Below, one piece after another: positions 25,125 through 33,716 of a stretch of DNA of 64,000 bases. A program made the translations under genes and the position numbers. The notes under the pieces were generated by a model. It was not told where the DNA came from. It saw only the letters and a list, made by a program, of their open reading frames with translations, and did not search any database. How positions within the stretch are numbered: position 1 is the first letter of the stretch; the number at the start of each line of letters is the position of its first letter. Source of the DNA: Bog-756 sp963753905 (GTDB taxonomy: Bacteria; Actinomycetota; Acidimicrobiia; Acidimicrobiales; RAAP-2); NCBI GenBank assembly GCA_963753905.1, contig CAVWDZ010000002.1:724762-788761 (forward strand), read 5' to 3'.

Positions 25125-27536
25125 ATGACGGCGGCCGGAGAGAACGTGACGGTTTTGTTCACCGACATGGTTGATTCGACGCGTCTGTCATCCGGGCTCT
25201 CGGTCGAGGCAGCCGACGACCTGCGCCAGCGCCATTTCTCCCTCCTCCGCCAGTCTGTCGCGGCCTCGGGTGGCGCCGAGGTGAAGAATCTCGGCGATGG
25301 GATGATGGTGGTGTTCTCGGCCGCCTCGTCGGCCCTCGAGTGCGCAGTCGCGATGCAGCAGGGAGTCGAGCGTGAGAACCGCGCCTCCCAGGCGCAGGTC
25401 GGTCTGCGGATCGGGGTGAGCTGCGGGGAGGCGACAAGAGAGGACGATGACTACTTCGGTGACCCGGTGATCGAGGCTTCGCGTCTCTGTGCCAGGTCAG
25501 AGGGTGGGCAGGTCCTCGTCAGCGACCTCGTCAAAGGCATGGCCGGCCGGCGCAGTACCCACCGGTTGGAGCCGGTTGGGGCCCTCGAGCTGAAGGGCCT
25601 GCTCAACCCAGTGGAGAGCTATGAGGTCGTCTGGGAGCCGCTCGGCATGGATGCAGACGAGTTCCGCGGAGTGCCACTGCCGGCTCGCCTCGCTCACCGA
25701 CCGAATGTCGGAGTGATCGGCCGAGCCGACGAGCTGGCGGTGTTGGACGAGGCTGCCAAGACGGCGGAAGCCGGTCAGGGATGCCGCACCGTGCTGATCT
25801 CCGGGGAACCCGGTCAAGGGAAGACGACCCTCGTCGCCGAATCTTCCCGTCGGGCTCACGAGCGGGGGGCGCTGGTGCTTCTCGGCCGCTGCAACGAGGA
25901 GCTCGGGATCGCGTACCAGCCGTTCCGTGAGTTGCTCGGCCACTTCGTCGCGCACGCACCCGAGAGTGCTCTGCGACGCTACGTGGAGTCCCATGGGGGT
26001 GAGCTCGAGCGCCTTGTCCCCGCCCTCCGCCAACGCCTTCCGGATCTGCCCGAGCCGACGTCGACCGATCCTGAGACCGAGCGCTATCTGCTCTACGGAG
26101 CCGTGGTGGGCCTGCTCGACGAAGCGAGTCGCGCAGGTCTTGTGGTGGCGATCGTCGACGACCTCCACTGGGCCGACAAACCGACGTTGCAGCTCCTCCG
26201 TCACGTGGTCGGCCAAGGCACCTCCAATCGCCTGCTGGTGATCGGTACCTTTCGAGATGCGGAGCTCTCGAGCACCCATCCCCTGAGTGAGGCCCTGGGC
26301 GCGTTGCGCCGGGAGCCCGGGATGATCCGGCTCCAGCTCGACGGACTCGACGACGTCGGGGTGGTCACCTTCTTGGAGGCCGCCGCGGGGCACGAGCTCG
26401 ACGAGGTCGGCGTTGGTCTCGCCCATGCCGTCTACCGGGAGACCGATGGCAATCCGTTCTTCGTCGCCGAGCTGCTGTTGCACCTGGTCGAATCCGGCGC
26501 GATCGTGCAAAACGACGACGGGCGATGGGTGCCCGCCCATCCCGGGGACGACATCGTCCTCCCGGAGAGCGTGCGCGAGGTCATCGACGCCAGGGTGTCG
26601 AGGATCGGGTCTGGTGCGGCGAAGGTGCTCGCGGTCGCCGCGGTCATCGGGCGGGACTTCGATGTGGATCTCCTCTCCGTGGTGACTGGTCTGGACGAGG
26701 ACGACCTGCTCGACCTGCTCGATGAAGCACAGGCGGTCGTCCTCGTGCGAGAAGCTCCCGATGCCCCTGGGCGCTTCAGCTTTGCTCACGCGTTGATCCA
26801 GCGCACCCTCTACGACGACTTGGGCGGGACGCGTCGGGCCCGTGCCCACCTGCAAGTCGCCGAGGCCTTGGAACAGCTCCATGGCGAAGACCCCGGTCAC
26901 GCGGGCGAGCTCGCGCACCACTACTTCCTCGCCATCCGCCCCACCCGCGCGGACAAGGCGATCACCTACGCCTTACGGGCGGGCGAGTCCGCCCTCGCTG
27001 CACTCGCCCCCGACGAGGCCGTGCGCTACTTCACGCAGGCACTGGAGCTCCTCGGCGCCCAACCCGACTTCGATCTCCGTCTCAAGATCGACCTCCTCAT
27101 CGGCATCGGTACTGCTCAGCGTCAGGTTGGCGATCAAACCTTCAGAACGACTCTTCTCGAGGCCGCACGTCGTGCGAGAGATCTCGGTGACGGCGAGCGG
27201 CTGGTGGAAGCTGCTTTGGCCAACAGCCGAGGCTCCTTCTTCAGTTCTCTCGGCGTCGTCGACACCGAGAGAGTCGAAATGCTCGAAGCCGCCCTCGAAG
27301 TACTCCCAGATGTCGACAGTTCGTCGAGGGCTCGGCTTCTGTCCAGGCTGTGCAACGAACTGGCCTTCGGTCCACTCGGGCGGCGGTTGAGCCTCGCGGG
27401 GAAGCCAAGGCCACGGCCCGTCGGGTCGGTGACGCCGCCACACAGGTCGAAGTCACTTCCGACTGTACGGCCTCGCTGCGGATCCCGTCGACCCTCGATG
27501 AATGCCGAGCGGATGTGTTCGAGGCACTTGCGCTAG
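25125..27536 (+). CDS. class III nucleotide cyclase/AAA ATPase regulator, 5' part of a frameshifted gene
   Basis: The ATG at 25125 has GGAG eight bases upstream; a GTG at 25065 is also in frame. Domains in order: a class III adenylate/guanylate cyclase homology domain (VTVLFTDMVDSTRLSSG, then KNLGDGMMVVF with the second metal Asp; about 1-170); an AAA/STAND ATPase domain with Walker A GEPGQGKTTL near 226 and a Walker B-like VDDLHWADKPTL near 345; then helical TPR-like repeats. The sensible protein ends near residue 758, after which the frame turns into Arg/Pro-rich nonsense to a stop at 27536. The homologous continuation lies one frame over at 27402-28438. Restoring one base near 27400 would give about 1,104 residues. 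Confidence 0.85.
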   Translation: MTAAGENVTVLFTDMVDSTRLSSGLSVEAADDLRQRHFSLLRQSVAASGGAEVKNLGDGMMVVFSAASSALECAVAMQQGVERENRASQAQVGLRIGVSCGEATREDDDYFGDPVIEASRLCARSEGGQVLVSDLVKGMAGRRSTHRLEPVGALELKGLLNPVESYEVVWEPLGMDADEFRGVPLPARLAHRPNVGVIGRADELAVLDEAAKTAEAGQGCRTVLISGEPGQGKTTLVAESSRRAHERGALVLLGRCNEELGIAYQPFRELLGHFVAHAPESALRRYVESHGGELERLVPALRQRLPDLPEPTSTDPETERYLLYGAVVGLLDEASRAGLVVAIVDDLHWADKPTLQLLRHVVGQGTSNRLLVIGTFRDAELSSTHPLSEALGALRREPGMIRLQLDGLDDVGVVTFLEAAAGHELDEVGVGLAHAVYRETDGNPFFVAELLLHLVESGAIVQNDDGRWVPAHPGDDIVLPESVREVIDARVSRIGSGAAKVLAVAAVIGRDFDVDLLSVVTGLDEDDLLDLLDEAQAVVLVREAPDAPGRFSFAHALIQRTLYDDLGGTRRARAHLQVAEALEQLHGEDPGHAGELAHHYFLAIRPTRADKAITYALRAGESALAALAPDEAVRYFTQALELLGAQPDFDLRLKIDLLIGIGTAQRQVGDQTFRTTLLEAARRARDLGDGERLVEAALANSRGSFFSSLGVVDTERVEMLEAALEVLPDVDSSSRARLLSRLCNELAFGPLGRRLSLAGKPRPRPVGSVTPPHRSKSLPTVRPRCGSRRPSMNAERMCSRHLR

Positions 27537-28438
27537 CCGAACGACTGGATGACCCGGTTCGAAAGTATTGGGCGGCGGCCAACATGGCCATCGAGGCCGT
27601 CCGTATTGGTGACTTCGAGTTGGGCGCCGCCTCACTCGCAGCCCAGGTCGAGTTGGCCGCAAAGCTGCAGCAACCGATGCTGGTCTGGCTGGCGACCTAC
27701 ATGCGCGCGACCGAAGCGAATCTTCATGGAAATACGACGCTGGCCGAGGAGCTTGCGACCTCTGCGCTCGAGATCGGAACCGAGAGCGGTCAGCCTGATG
27801 CATTCTCCTTCTACGGGACCCAGTTGATGGTGATCCGCCTGCAACAGGGACGCCTCGGTGAGCTGGTTTCGCTGGTCGCCGACATTGTCGAACAGAATCC
27901 AGGCGTGCCCAGCTACGGCGGCGCGTTGGCCGCAGCCGCCCTCGACGCTGACGACGAACCATTGGCCCGCCGGTTGGTTGAAGAAGCCGCGACCGACGGG
28001 TTCGCTCTGCCGATGGACACCGCTTGGTTGGACGGAGTGCTCATGTACGCGCGGCCGACGATCGAGCTGGAGATCGGACGCGCTGCGAACCTGCTCCTCC
28101 AGCTTCTTGCCCGTTACCACCAGCAGGTCCCCCATCAGGGCCTGCTGTGTCACGAGCCTGTTGCGATGTTCCTCGGTGGGCTCGCCGGCGTGCTTGGTCG
28201 ATACGACGAGTCGGAGGCCTACTTCGAGCAAGCCCACGAGCTCAGTCGTCGCGGTGGCATGCGATTTGCCGAGGTGCACATCGACCTGCTGTGGGGTCGG
28301 ATGTTGTTCCGGCGCGGTGAGCGCAGAGATCACGAGAGAGCTCGAGGGTTGCTCGAGCGAGCACGGGTAGGTGCAATCAGCAGCGGCTACTCCATGTTGG
28401 ACAGACGAGCAGCGGTCGAGTTGGCACGGCACGCCTGA
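27402..28438 (+). pseudogene. 3' part of the frameshifted cyclase/AAA/TPR regulator
   Basis: This frame continues the TPR-like C-terminal region of the preceding gene, beginning GEAKATARRVGDAATQ and running through TLDECRADVFEALALAERLDD to RRAAVELARHA. The junction is a GGGG run at 27398-27401: adding one G to the upstream frame would join the two smoothly. The 3' part has no ribosome site of its own at a sensible start. Either the gene is broken by a single-base loss or the base call is wrong. Nothing resembles a standard slippery heptamer, so programmed frameshifting is unlikely. Confidence 0.75.
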
Positions 28439-28497
28439 GCGAGACACGACAGATGTCAGGCCTCTGACTCAGGTGTCACTCCGGTAGGAGGGACCGA

Positions 28498-28908
28498 TCA
28501 GGTGCGATCCATCGACTGGACGTCGAAGTAGATCGGAAGCAGATACTTCACATAGAAGGCGTGCACGGTTAGGTGCGGATAGACCAGGTCCTCGTACTCC
28601 TGGATCTGCACCCGATCGTCCTTCTCCTGATAGCGCTTGCACTCCTCGAGCAGGTTGTCGACCTCGATCCGCGAGTCCTGGAGCAGACCGAGATGATCGA
28701 AACCCGGTGAGCTCATCGGCTTGCCGCTCTCGGCCAGCAGGATGAACTGATCGGCGTCCGGAAGCAGGATGTGGCATCGCTGACCGACGACGTCGGCATC
28801 AGTTGCCGCCCAACCGAACACAGTGTGGTAGAAGGCGTCGACCTCCTCGCGGAATTGATCGGTCAAGGTGCCGCGGGCAAAGGTCAGTTCCATGTGGTTG
28901 AACCGCAC
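28498..28908 (-). CDS. VOC family protein
   Basis: About 136 residues from a GTG at 28908 (VRFNHMELTFARG); the ATG at 28893 would start at MELTF. The pattern FNHMELTF, then VDAFYHTVFGW, CHILLPDADQFILL and GFDHLGLL is that of one VOC (glyoxalase-like) module, with His in FNHME and in FDHLG as likely ligands. The C-terminus ends in a distinct VKYLLPIYFDVQ segment. No obvious ribosome site. It converges with the frameshifted regulator. Function unknown. Confidence 0.65.
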   Translation of the reverse strand: MRFNHMELTFARGTLTDQFREEVDAFYHTVFGWAATDADVVGQRCHILLPDADQFILLAESGKPMSSPGFDHLGLLQDSRIEVDNLLEECKRYQEKDDRVQIQEYEDLVYPHLTVHAFYVKYLLPIYFDVQSMDRT

Positions 28909-29065
28909 GACCGAATTGTAGGTCGGGGTCCGGGTCCTGGGCCCGCGGGAACCGAACAGTGTCCCTACCTGGCCTACCCGCCTGGTCGGACGAGCGACGT
29001 GATCTGTTGCCGCTCCCGCCAACGAGTGCGAAACTGAGGCGTAAGCGACCAAGGGAGGGAACTCG

Positions 29066-29386
29066 ATGCCGAAATACCTCGTTCAAGCGTCCTATGCCGG
29101 GGATGGGGTCAAGGGGCTCCGCCAGGACGGTGGCTCAGCCCGTCGAGCCGCCGTCGAAAAGGTGTGTTCCAGCGTGGGCGGAACGCTCGACGCGTTCTAC
29201 TATGCGTTCGGTGACACGGATGTGGTGTCGATCATCGACCTGCCGGACAACGTGACCGCAGCGGGCGTCGCTCTGCTCATTGCGGCGAGCGGCAAAGTCG
29301 ACATAAAGACCACCATCCTCTTGACTCCGGAGGAAGTCGACGCTGCCGTGAAGGTGGGTGCCGATTACCGCCCACCGGGGGGTTGA
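29066..29386 (+). CDS. GYD-domain protein
   Basis: A 106-residue protein, starting MPKYLVQASYAGDGVKGL and containing RRAAVEKVCSSVGGTLDAFY and TDVVSIIDLPDNVTAA. These are the usual features of the GYD domain, a small ferredoxin-like fold protein of about 95-105 residues whose function is not established. ATG at 29066 after GGGAGGGAACTCG. It is divergent from the VOC gene at 28498-28908 and stands alone otherwise. Confidence 0.8.
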   Translation: MPKYLVQASYAGDGVKGLRQDGGSARRAAVEKVCSSVGGTLDAFYYAFGDTDVVSIIDLPDNVTAAGVALLIAASGKVDIKTTILLTPEEVDAAVKVGADYRPPGG

Positions 29387-29399
29387 ACGCCTGAAGCCC

Positions 29400-29419
29400 C
29401 ACCCTTTGTGCAGAGGGTG
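29400..29419 (+). terminator. small hairpin after the GYD gene
   Basis: CACCCT and AGGGTG form a six-base stem with an eight-base loop 13 bp after the stop, between convergent genes. There is no T-run, so it is only a weak terminator candidate. Confidence 0.35.
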
Positions 29420-29482
29420 ACCTGCCGATAGAGCGGGAGCAGCGTCCCTTCAACGGAACTGTGAGACGGCGTGATCAATTAC

Positions 29483-30019
29483 TCAGAATGAGTCCCTGCG
29501 TTCCAACATCCATCGGGTAACTGCCTGGTGGAAGTTGATTGGAGTGGGCTGTGTCTCGTGCGTGAAGAGGTAGTGGAAGCCGGCACGCTGCAAGGTCCGA
29601 TTCGGCGCGGTGTTGAATGCGTTCGGCTCGCAGTACAAACGCTCGAGCTGGAGCATCCGGAAGTACTGGCGAGCTGATTCCTGCACGAATTCGGCTCCGA
29701 AGCCCTGGTGGCGGAGTTCCGGACTCACAATGTGGAGGTGCATGAATGCCTGCTGCCCGAACACGATCCGGTCCGCAGAGCTGAAGCCGGTCGGACGACC
29801 GTCGAGTTCCCAGATCAGGGCAAGACCCTCTCGGTCCTCAATCGGACGCGCAAAGTCCTCCAGGTAGGCGGATCGCCAGGCCCCTCTCGATGGCAGCGAT
29901 GCTCTGTCGACACCCAACTTCAGGAGATGCTCGTCGGACGAATCGTGGAAGTAGTCGATCCGAATCCCGATCTCGGCAGGCTGCATCTCCCTCACGACCA
30001 CACGAGGCAGTGTCGACAT
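29483..30019 (-). CDS. GNAT family N-acetyltransferase
   Basis: A 178-residue protein from the ATG at 30019. The N-terminal strand VVVREMQPAEIGIRIDYF is followed by LIWELDGRPTGFSS, then the acetyl-CoA-binding strand-loop-helix MHLHIVSPELRHQGFGAEFV (near residues 95-115), where RHQGFG matches the Q/RxxGxG/A motif. A conserved EPNAFNTAPNRTLQRAGF segment resembles the C-terminal half of GNAT enzymes acting on small molecules or proteins. Substrate unknown. It stands alone between the GYD gene (convergent) and an intergenic region of about 180 bp. Confidence 0.82.
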   Translation of the reverse strand: MSTLPRVVVREMQPAEIGIRIDYFHDSSDEHLLKLGVDRASLPSRGAWRSAYLEDFARPIEDREGLALIWELDGRPTGFSSADRIVFGQQAFMHLHIVSPELRHQGFGAEFVQESARQYFRMLQLERLYCEPNAFNTAPNRTLQRAGFHYLFTHETQPTPINFHQAVTRWMLERRDSF

Positions 30020-30201
30020 CGCCGTTGACGTTATCCCTCAGAAGCCCGGCGATTCTGACCAAATCGCACCCGAGGCACGCCGAACAGGGTGCGCCCGACC
30101 ACCAGGCGAGTGATCCACGGGGAGCACCCGTTGCGCCATTGCCAAAGGGCCCGGAAGGGCACTGTCTGGTCAGAGGTTCCCGATCCCCAGGCCGCGTCTT
30201 C

Positions 30202-30705
30202 TCAGCCTTCGGTCGGCAGCAGCCGGACAAGCCGACGATCGGCAATCGAGGAGGCAACCTCCTCGACCGAGCGACCCGTGCGTTCGGCGGCAGCTCTGAC
30301 GAAGATCAGCAGGGCGAAGAACGAGTAGAGCCAAAGATCATCGGTTTGCCACCAAGCGGCGTCATCCAGCAGGTCGGGATAGACGCCACCATGGATCATG
30401 GCAGCGGCAGAGATGGCGTACTTGCTCTTGTAGTGCTGGTTCTTTCCGGAGAAGCGGTGCTCAGGGAGGAATCGCTCCCGGATCCTTTCGAAATCGATCG
30501 GATCAGCAATGGTGGCCCGAGACTCGTCGATGGCATCGGAGGCGAGCTCGAGCAGCTCCTCGGCCGGAAAGGTGTTGTGCCGAATGTGCAGCACTGCGAA
30601 CTTGTCGAGTACCGCATCGAAGTCCTGGCCAGACGTCAGGCCGCCGAGGGCGATCCGGACGGCATCACTCCGCTCCTCCGGCGTGGGCTGCTTCCTCGGT
30701 GCCAT
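30202..30705 (-). CDS. hypothetical protein, translationally coupled to upstream small gene
   Basis: A 167-residue protein starting MAPRKQPTPEERSDAVRIAL. It is mostly helical and acidic, with a distinctive RHNTFPAEELLELASDAIDE segment and an aromatic WWQTDDLWLYSFFALLIF stretch near residue 125, which could be one hydrophobic helix. I do not recognise a family. Its ATG overlaps the stop of the upstream small gene as TGATG, so the two are translated together and probably interact. The closest visible context is a divergent lipoprotein gene. Confidence 0.6.
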   Translation of the reverse strand: MAPRKQPTPEERSDAVRIALGGLTSGQDFDAVLDKFAVLHIRHNTFPAEELLELASDAIDESRATIADPIDFERIRERFLPEHRFSGKNQHYKSKYAISAAAMIHGGVYPDLLDDAAWWQTDDLWLYSFFALLIFVRAAAERTGRSVEEVASSIADRRLVRLLPTEG

Positions 30706-30914
30706 CACCCCAACGCTAGATCGAAGTGTTCGACGTTGCAGATATCGATCGCGAACTGGCGATCAGGCACATCCCGCACCTCCGGAAACCGCATCGATAC
30801 CTTGCTGGACGAGAGCGTTGAGAAATCTCCACGTTTCCGAATCCTGATGAGCTCGGTCCGGTCCAGAGGATTCGGTTTAACCTCAGAGGCACGCAACGCG
30901 ACACCGTCCGTCAT
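30705..30914 (-). CDS. hypothetical 69-residue protein
   Basis: From the ATG at 30914 the frame reads MTDGVALRASEVKPNPLDRT and continues through LIRIRKRGDFSTLSSSKVSM to a stop that overlaps the next start by TGATG. Composition is protein-like with no Arg/Pro bias, unlike the upstream part of the same open frame. No domain recognised. A small protein coupled to a second unknown protein is the layout of toxin-antitoxin or other two-component protein pairs, but there is no family evidence for this. Confidence 0.45.
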   Translation of the reverse strand: MTDGVALRASEVKPNPLDRTELIRIRKRGDFSTLSSSKVSMRFPEVRDVPDRQFAIDICNVEHFDLALG

Positions 30915-30966
30915 CCGGCGGTTCTCGGCAGGCACGCCGGAGTGCCCAACCACGTCTGGAGGAACC

Positions 30967-31407
30967 GTGACTCTTCGAGCAGTCGGCCGCCACGTGGTGA
31001 TCACGCTCCTGGTGGGCGGTGCGTTGATCATGACTGGCTGCTCGAGCTCACCATCGGCTGGGTCCGCGTCCTCGACGAGGCCGGCGCCGCCGACGTCGGT
31101 TGCCGCCCCGGGTGCAAGCGTCCCGTTCAATCTGGCCGACAATGCCCGCGCGGATGTGTCGACCAGCCCATGCCGGCAGACGCCGACCGGATGGGAGCTG
31201 GAAGGGGTGGTGAGGAATCCTGCCAAGGTCCACAAGGCGTTCCAGATCGTCGTGGATTTCGTCAGCCAAATCGGGTCAACGGTGGTGGCCACCACCGTCC
31301 TCAACGTTCCGGCTGTTGCTCCCGGCCATGTCGCGACGTGGGTGGCAATTGGAGGGAAGGGAAAGTCGGACCTGAACTGCGTGGTGCGCCTGGCTCAATC
31401 GACCTGA
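30967..31407 (+). CDS. small secreted lipoprotein, FxLYD-like
   Basis: A 146-residue protein from a GTG at 30967 with GGAGG four bases upstream. It has a lipoprotein signal (hydrophobic VVITLLVGGALIMTGC with Cys near 26), then a Ser/Pro/Ala-rich linker, then a domain of about 85 residues beginning at GWELEGVVRNPAKVHKAFQI. The segment EGVVRNP..H.AFQIVVDFV..IGSTV resembles the FxLYD type of immunoglobulin-like domain found in secreted bacterial proteins. It would sit on the outer face of the membrane. Role unknown. Confidence 0.65.
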   Translation: MTLRAVGRHVVITLLVGGALIMTGCSSSPSAGSASSTRPAPPTSVAAPGASVPFNLADNARADVSTSPCRQTPTGWELEGVVRNPAKVHKAFQIVVDFVSQIGSTVVATTVLNVPAVAPGHVATWVAIGGKGKSDLNCVVRLAQST

Positions 31408-31468
31408 GCGAGTGCCGCAGCGATGCAGGTATGGCTCCCGGGACGCGGCCGACTCGGGAACCACCGAC

Positions 31469-33529
31469 TCAGCGATCGACGAGGACTGGTTCAGGCCGAT
31501 CGCGAGCCCGAGATCGCGTCTCTGGTGCCTCCTGGTCACGGCGCCGGCCCGATCGACCGGGGAAGGCCAGCCATCCCAGCACGCAGAGCTGAGCGATCAG
31601 GATCAACTCGCGTGACCACTCGCCGTGGACGGCAAAATGCAGCCACCAGGTCAGCCAGATCGCGAGTGCGCAGACAGCTGCCAACCTCCACCAGGGCAGC
31701 CGAGCCGCGCTGATGGGTGCCAACGCCAGTGTCGGGGCCAGGAAGTATGGGAACAGCTCGGGTTCGATCACCCTGAGGGCGAACAGCATCGCCACGGTCC
31801 AGACGACCAGCGCTGCCCCTTGCCGGCGACTCGCTGGCAGGAGACGCGCCAGGACGATCGCCGCCGGGATGGCGGCGAGGGCGACCGCCGAGCGGATGTA
31901 GGCCGCCACCCCCGGATCGAGATTCCAGGTGGGGCTGATGTACCCGAAGACGTCGTAGACCTTCTGGTGCAGTAGCTGCTGCAGGGTCACACTCGGGTCC
32001 GTGATCACCGGGACGAGCAGGAAGAACACGGGAACCGCGACGATGGGACCGAGGGCGGTGAGCCACTGCCGGCGCTTGAGGAAGATGAAGGCGATCGGAA
32101 TGGCCAGGAAGGCGAAGGGTTGGAAGGCGAGCGCGACGCCCAACCACCAGCCGGTGGCTCGCGGGCGATCCTCGAATGCCGCGGCGATCCCGTAGAGCAT
32201 CGCCCCCAAGGCGATCAGGTCCTCTGGGTGACCGCTCGACGGGATCGGCGGGAGGGTGATCGTCAGGGCGCCGAGAACGGTCAGGCGACGACGAATATCG
32301 GTGACTCCCATGCCGTTGAGCCACCGGTCGCATGCACAGATCGTGAGAGCCATTCCACCCAGGAACAAAGGTCCGGCCACCCAGTACGCCGTCGGGTACA
32401 AGACGGCACCGGGATACGGGAAGTGCAGACCGGAGGCGAGTCGGGCGATCGGTGCGGTGACCACCTGTAGTGCAGGGGCCGTCTCGAGTGTGCGGTCGAG
32501 CACGTAGATGTGCCCGTACCCGCCGGCGAAGGTCGTGTAGGCCGCGTCGGCCCAGTTCTGCCAGAAGTCTCCGAACGAGGCGACCCCGAACCATTCACCG
32601 AACCCGCGGGTGACCGTGGACTCGAACATGGTGAAGGCCATCGCGCCGACGACCGCCACGACCGAAACCGCTAGAGCCAGTTTCCGGCGGTCGAACGCCT
32701 CGGCGACAGCGGCAAAGGGTCCTCGCCAGCTCCCTCGCCGACGTGCGCACCCGACAATGCCTGCGGCAAGAGCCACCAAGAGGCCCAACCAGACGAGGAT
32801 CAATTCGAGATCGGCCCCTCCGCCCGAGACGGGAACGCCTCCCGGTGGGAGAGCCGTGTATTGCAGGTGCGCAGGCGGCACTGTCGCGAGAGGGTCGATG
32901 CTCGAGCTCGATCGCGAAGTGATCTGGATGAGCACAGCGACGTTGCTCCGGACGAACGCCGCCACGACAGCGCCCTTGACCGATGCGTCAGGCCGGAATT
33001 CGCACGAGCCGGACACCGAATCGGGGATCCCTGCTATCCGGCTGGGCCTTCCGCTCGGTATGCCACCGGCGGAGGAGCAAAGGTCGGCGGCGTCTCCGAC
33101 GGGGCTCGAAAGACGGACTTTCGCCAACGAGCTCGACGAGACGAGCGTGATCAGCAGGCTGTATTGGCGGTTTACATACTCCCATCGTGCAGCGGCCACA
33201 TTCGTGCTTGCCGACTCGCCGGCCAGACGCCGGGCGTTCTGTCGCAAGGAATCGACGTACGACTGGCTGTTTGCTGCCGGAATCGCCTGCCAGTCCACGC
33301 CGGGGTTCTGCGTCATGAACGGCACGAGCAGCGGGTCGCCGGCAGCCACGGCGCCACAATCCGGCGGACACCGCGGGACGGATGTGGTGGCAGCGCCAGC
33401 TGGAGACGCTGTCGCCGTGATGAGCGCCAGCGGCAGAAGGGTCCCCGCCACGCACAGCACGGCCGCGAGCACACCCACGAATCGAGTGCGCCGGCTCGTT
33501 ACGCCGGTCGGCCTGTGCATCGCCGCCAT
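31469..33529 (-). CDS. large multi-pass membrane protein with GHPED motif
   Basis: About 686 residues from the ATG at 33529; an ATG at 33616 is in frame but has no ribosome site and would overlap a conserved intergenic element. A signal-like N-terminus is followed by an extracytoplasmic region of about 200 residues containing CPPDCGAVAAGDPLL, then ten or more hydrophobic segments. The loop SSGHPEDLIALG matches the same loop (FAGHPED) in the membrane protein at 8825-10258, and both are followed by a GVALAFQPF or GAAVAVQPL helix. The pattern suggests a GT-C/GT87-like glycosyltransferase or related transporter, unproven. Divergent from the STAS gene. Confidence 0.7.
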   Translation of the reverse strand: MAAMHRPTGVTSRRTRFVGVLAAVLCVAGTLLPLALITATASPAGAATTSVPRCPPDCGAVAAGDPLLVPFMTQNPGVDWQAIPAANSQSYVDSLRQNARRLAGESASTNVAAARWEYVNRQYSLLITLVSSSSLAKVRLSSPVGDAADLCSSAGGIPSGRPSRIAGIPDSVSGSCEFRPDASVKGAVVAAFVRSNVAVLIQITSRSSSSIDPLATVPPAHLQYTALPPGGVPVSGGGADLELILVWLGLLVALAAGIVGCARRRGSWRGPFAAVAEAFDRRKLALAVSVVAVVGAMAFTMFESTVTRGFGEWFGVASFGDFWQNWADAAYTTFAGGYGHIYVLDRTLETAPALQVVTAPIARLASGLHFPYPGAVLYPTAYWVAGPLFLGGMALTICACDRWLNGMGVTDIRRRLTVLGALTITLPPIPSSGHPEDLIALGAMLYGIAAAFEDRPRATGWWLGVALAFQPFAFLAIPIAFIFLKRRQWLTALGPIVAVPVFFLLVPVITDPSVTLQQLLHQKVYDVFGYISPTWNLDPGVAAYIRSAVALAAIPAAIVLARLLPASRRQGAALVVWTVAMLFALRVIEPELFPYFLAPTLALAPISAARLPWWRLAAVCALAIWLTWWLHFAVHGEWSRELILIAQLCVLGWLAFPGRSGRRRDQEAPETRSRARDRPEPVLVDR

Positions 33530-33590
33530 CCGGCGCACGCTATACCCCTGTCTGCGGCGGCCGTCGAGGACAAGGGCTCGGGCACAGCGA

Positions 33591-33630
33591 GTGTCCAAAT
33601 CCCTCAGCACCTTCATTTTGGGGATGCCAC
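33591..33630. repeat. 40-bp intergenic element, copy A
   Basis: Begins GTGTCCAA and contains CCTCA, CATTTTG and GGATGC. It matches a second copy at 36591-36630 at 31 of 40 positions with no gaps. Both copies sit between divergent genes. Function unknown; a shared regulator-binding site or promoter is the simplest idea. Confidence 0.6.
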
Positions 33631-33716
33631 CCTAGACCCGGCTCAGTTAGGTTGACGCCATCGTAGGGCGCCGGTCCCAGCTGCTGGGTCGGGCAGGCGG
33701 CTCGAGAACGGGGGAT

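Noticed and set aside
27395..27405. Programmed -1 frameshift in the cyclase/AAA regulator
   Set aside because: There is no X-XXY-YYZ slippery heptamer or clear downstream structure at the GGGG run; a mutation or base-call error is simpler.
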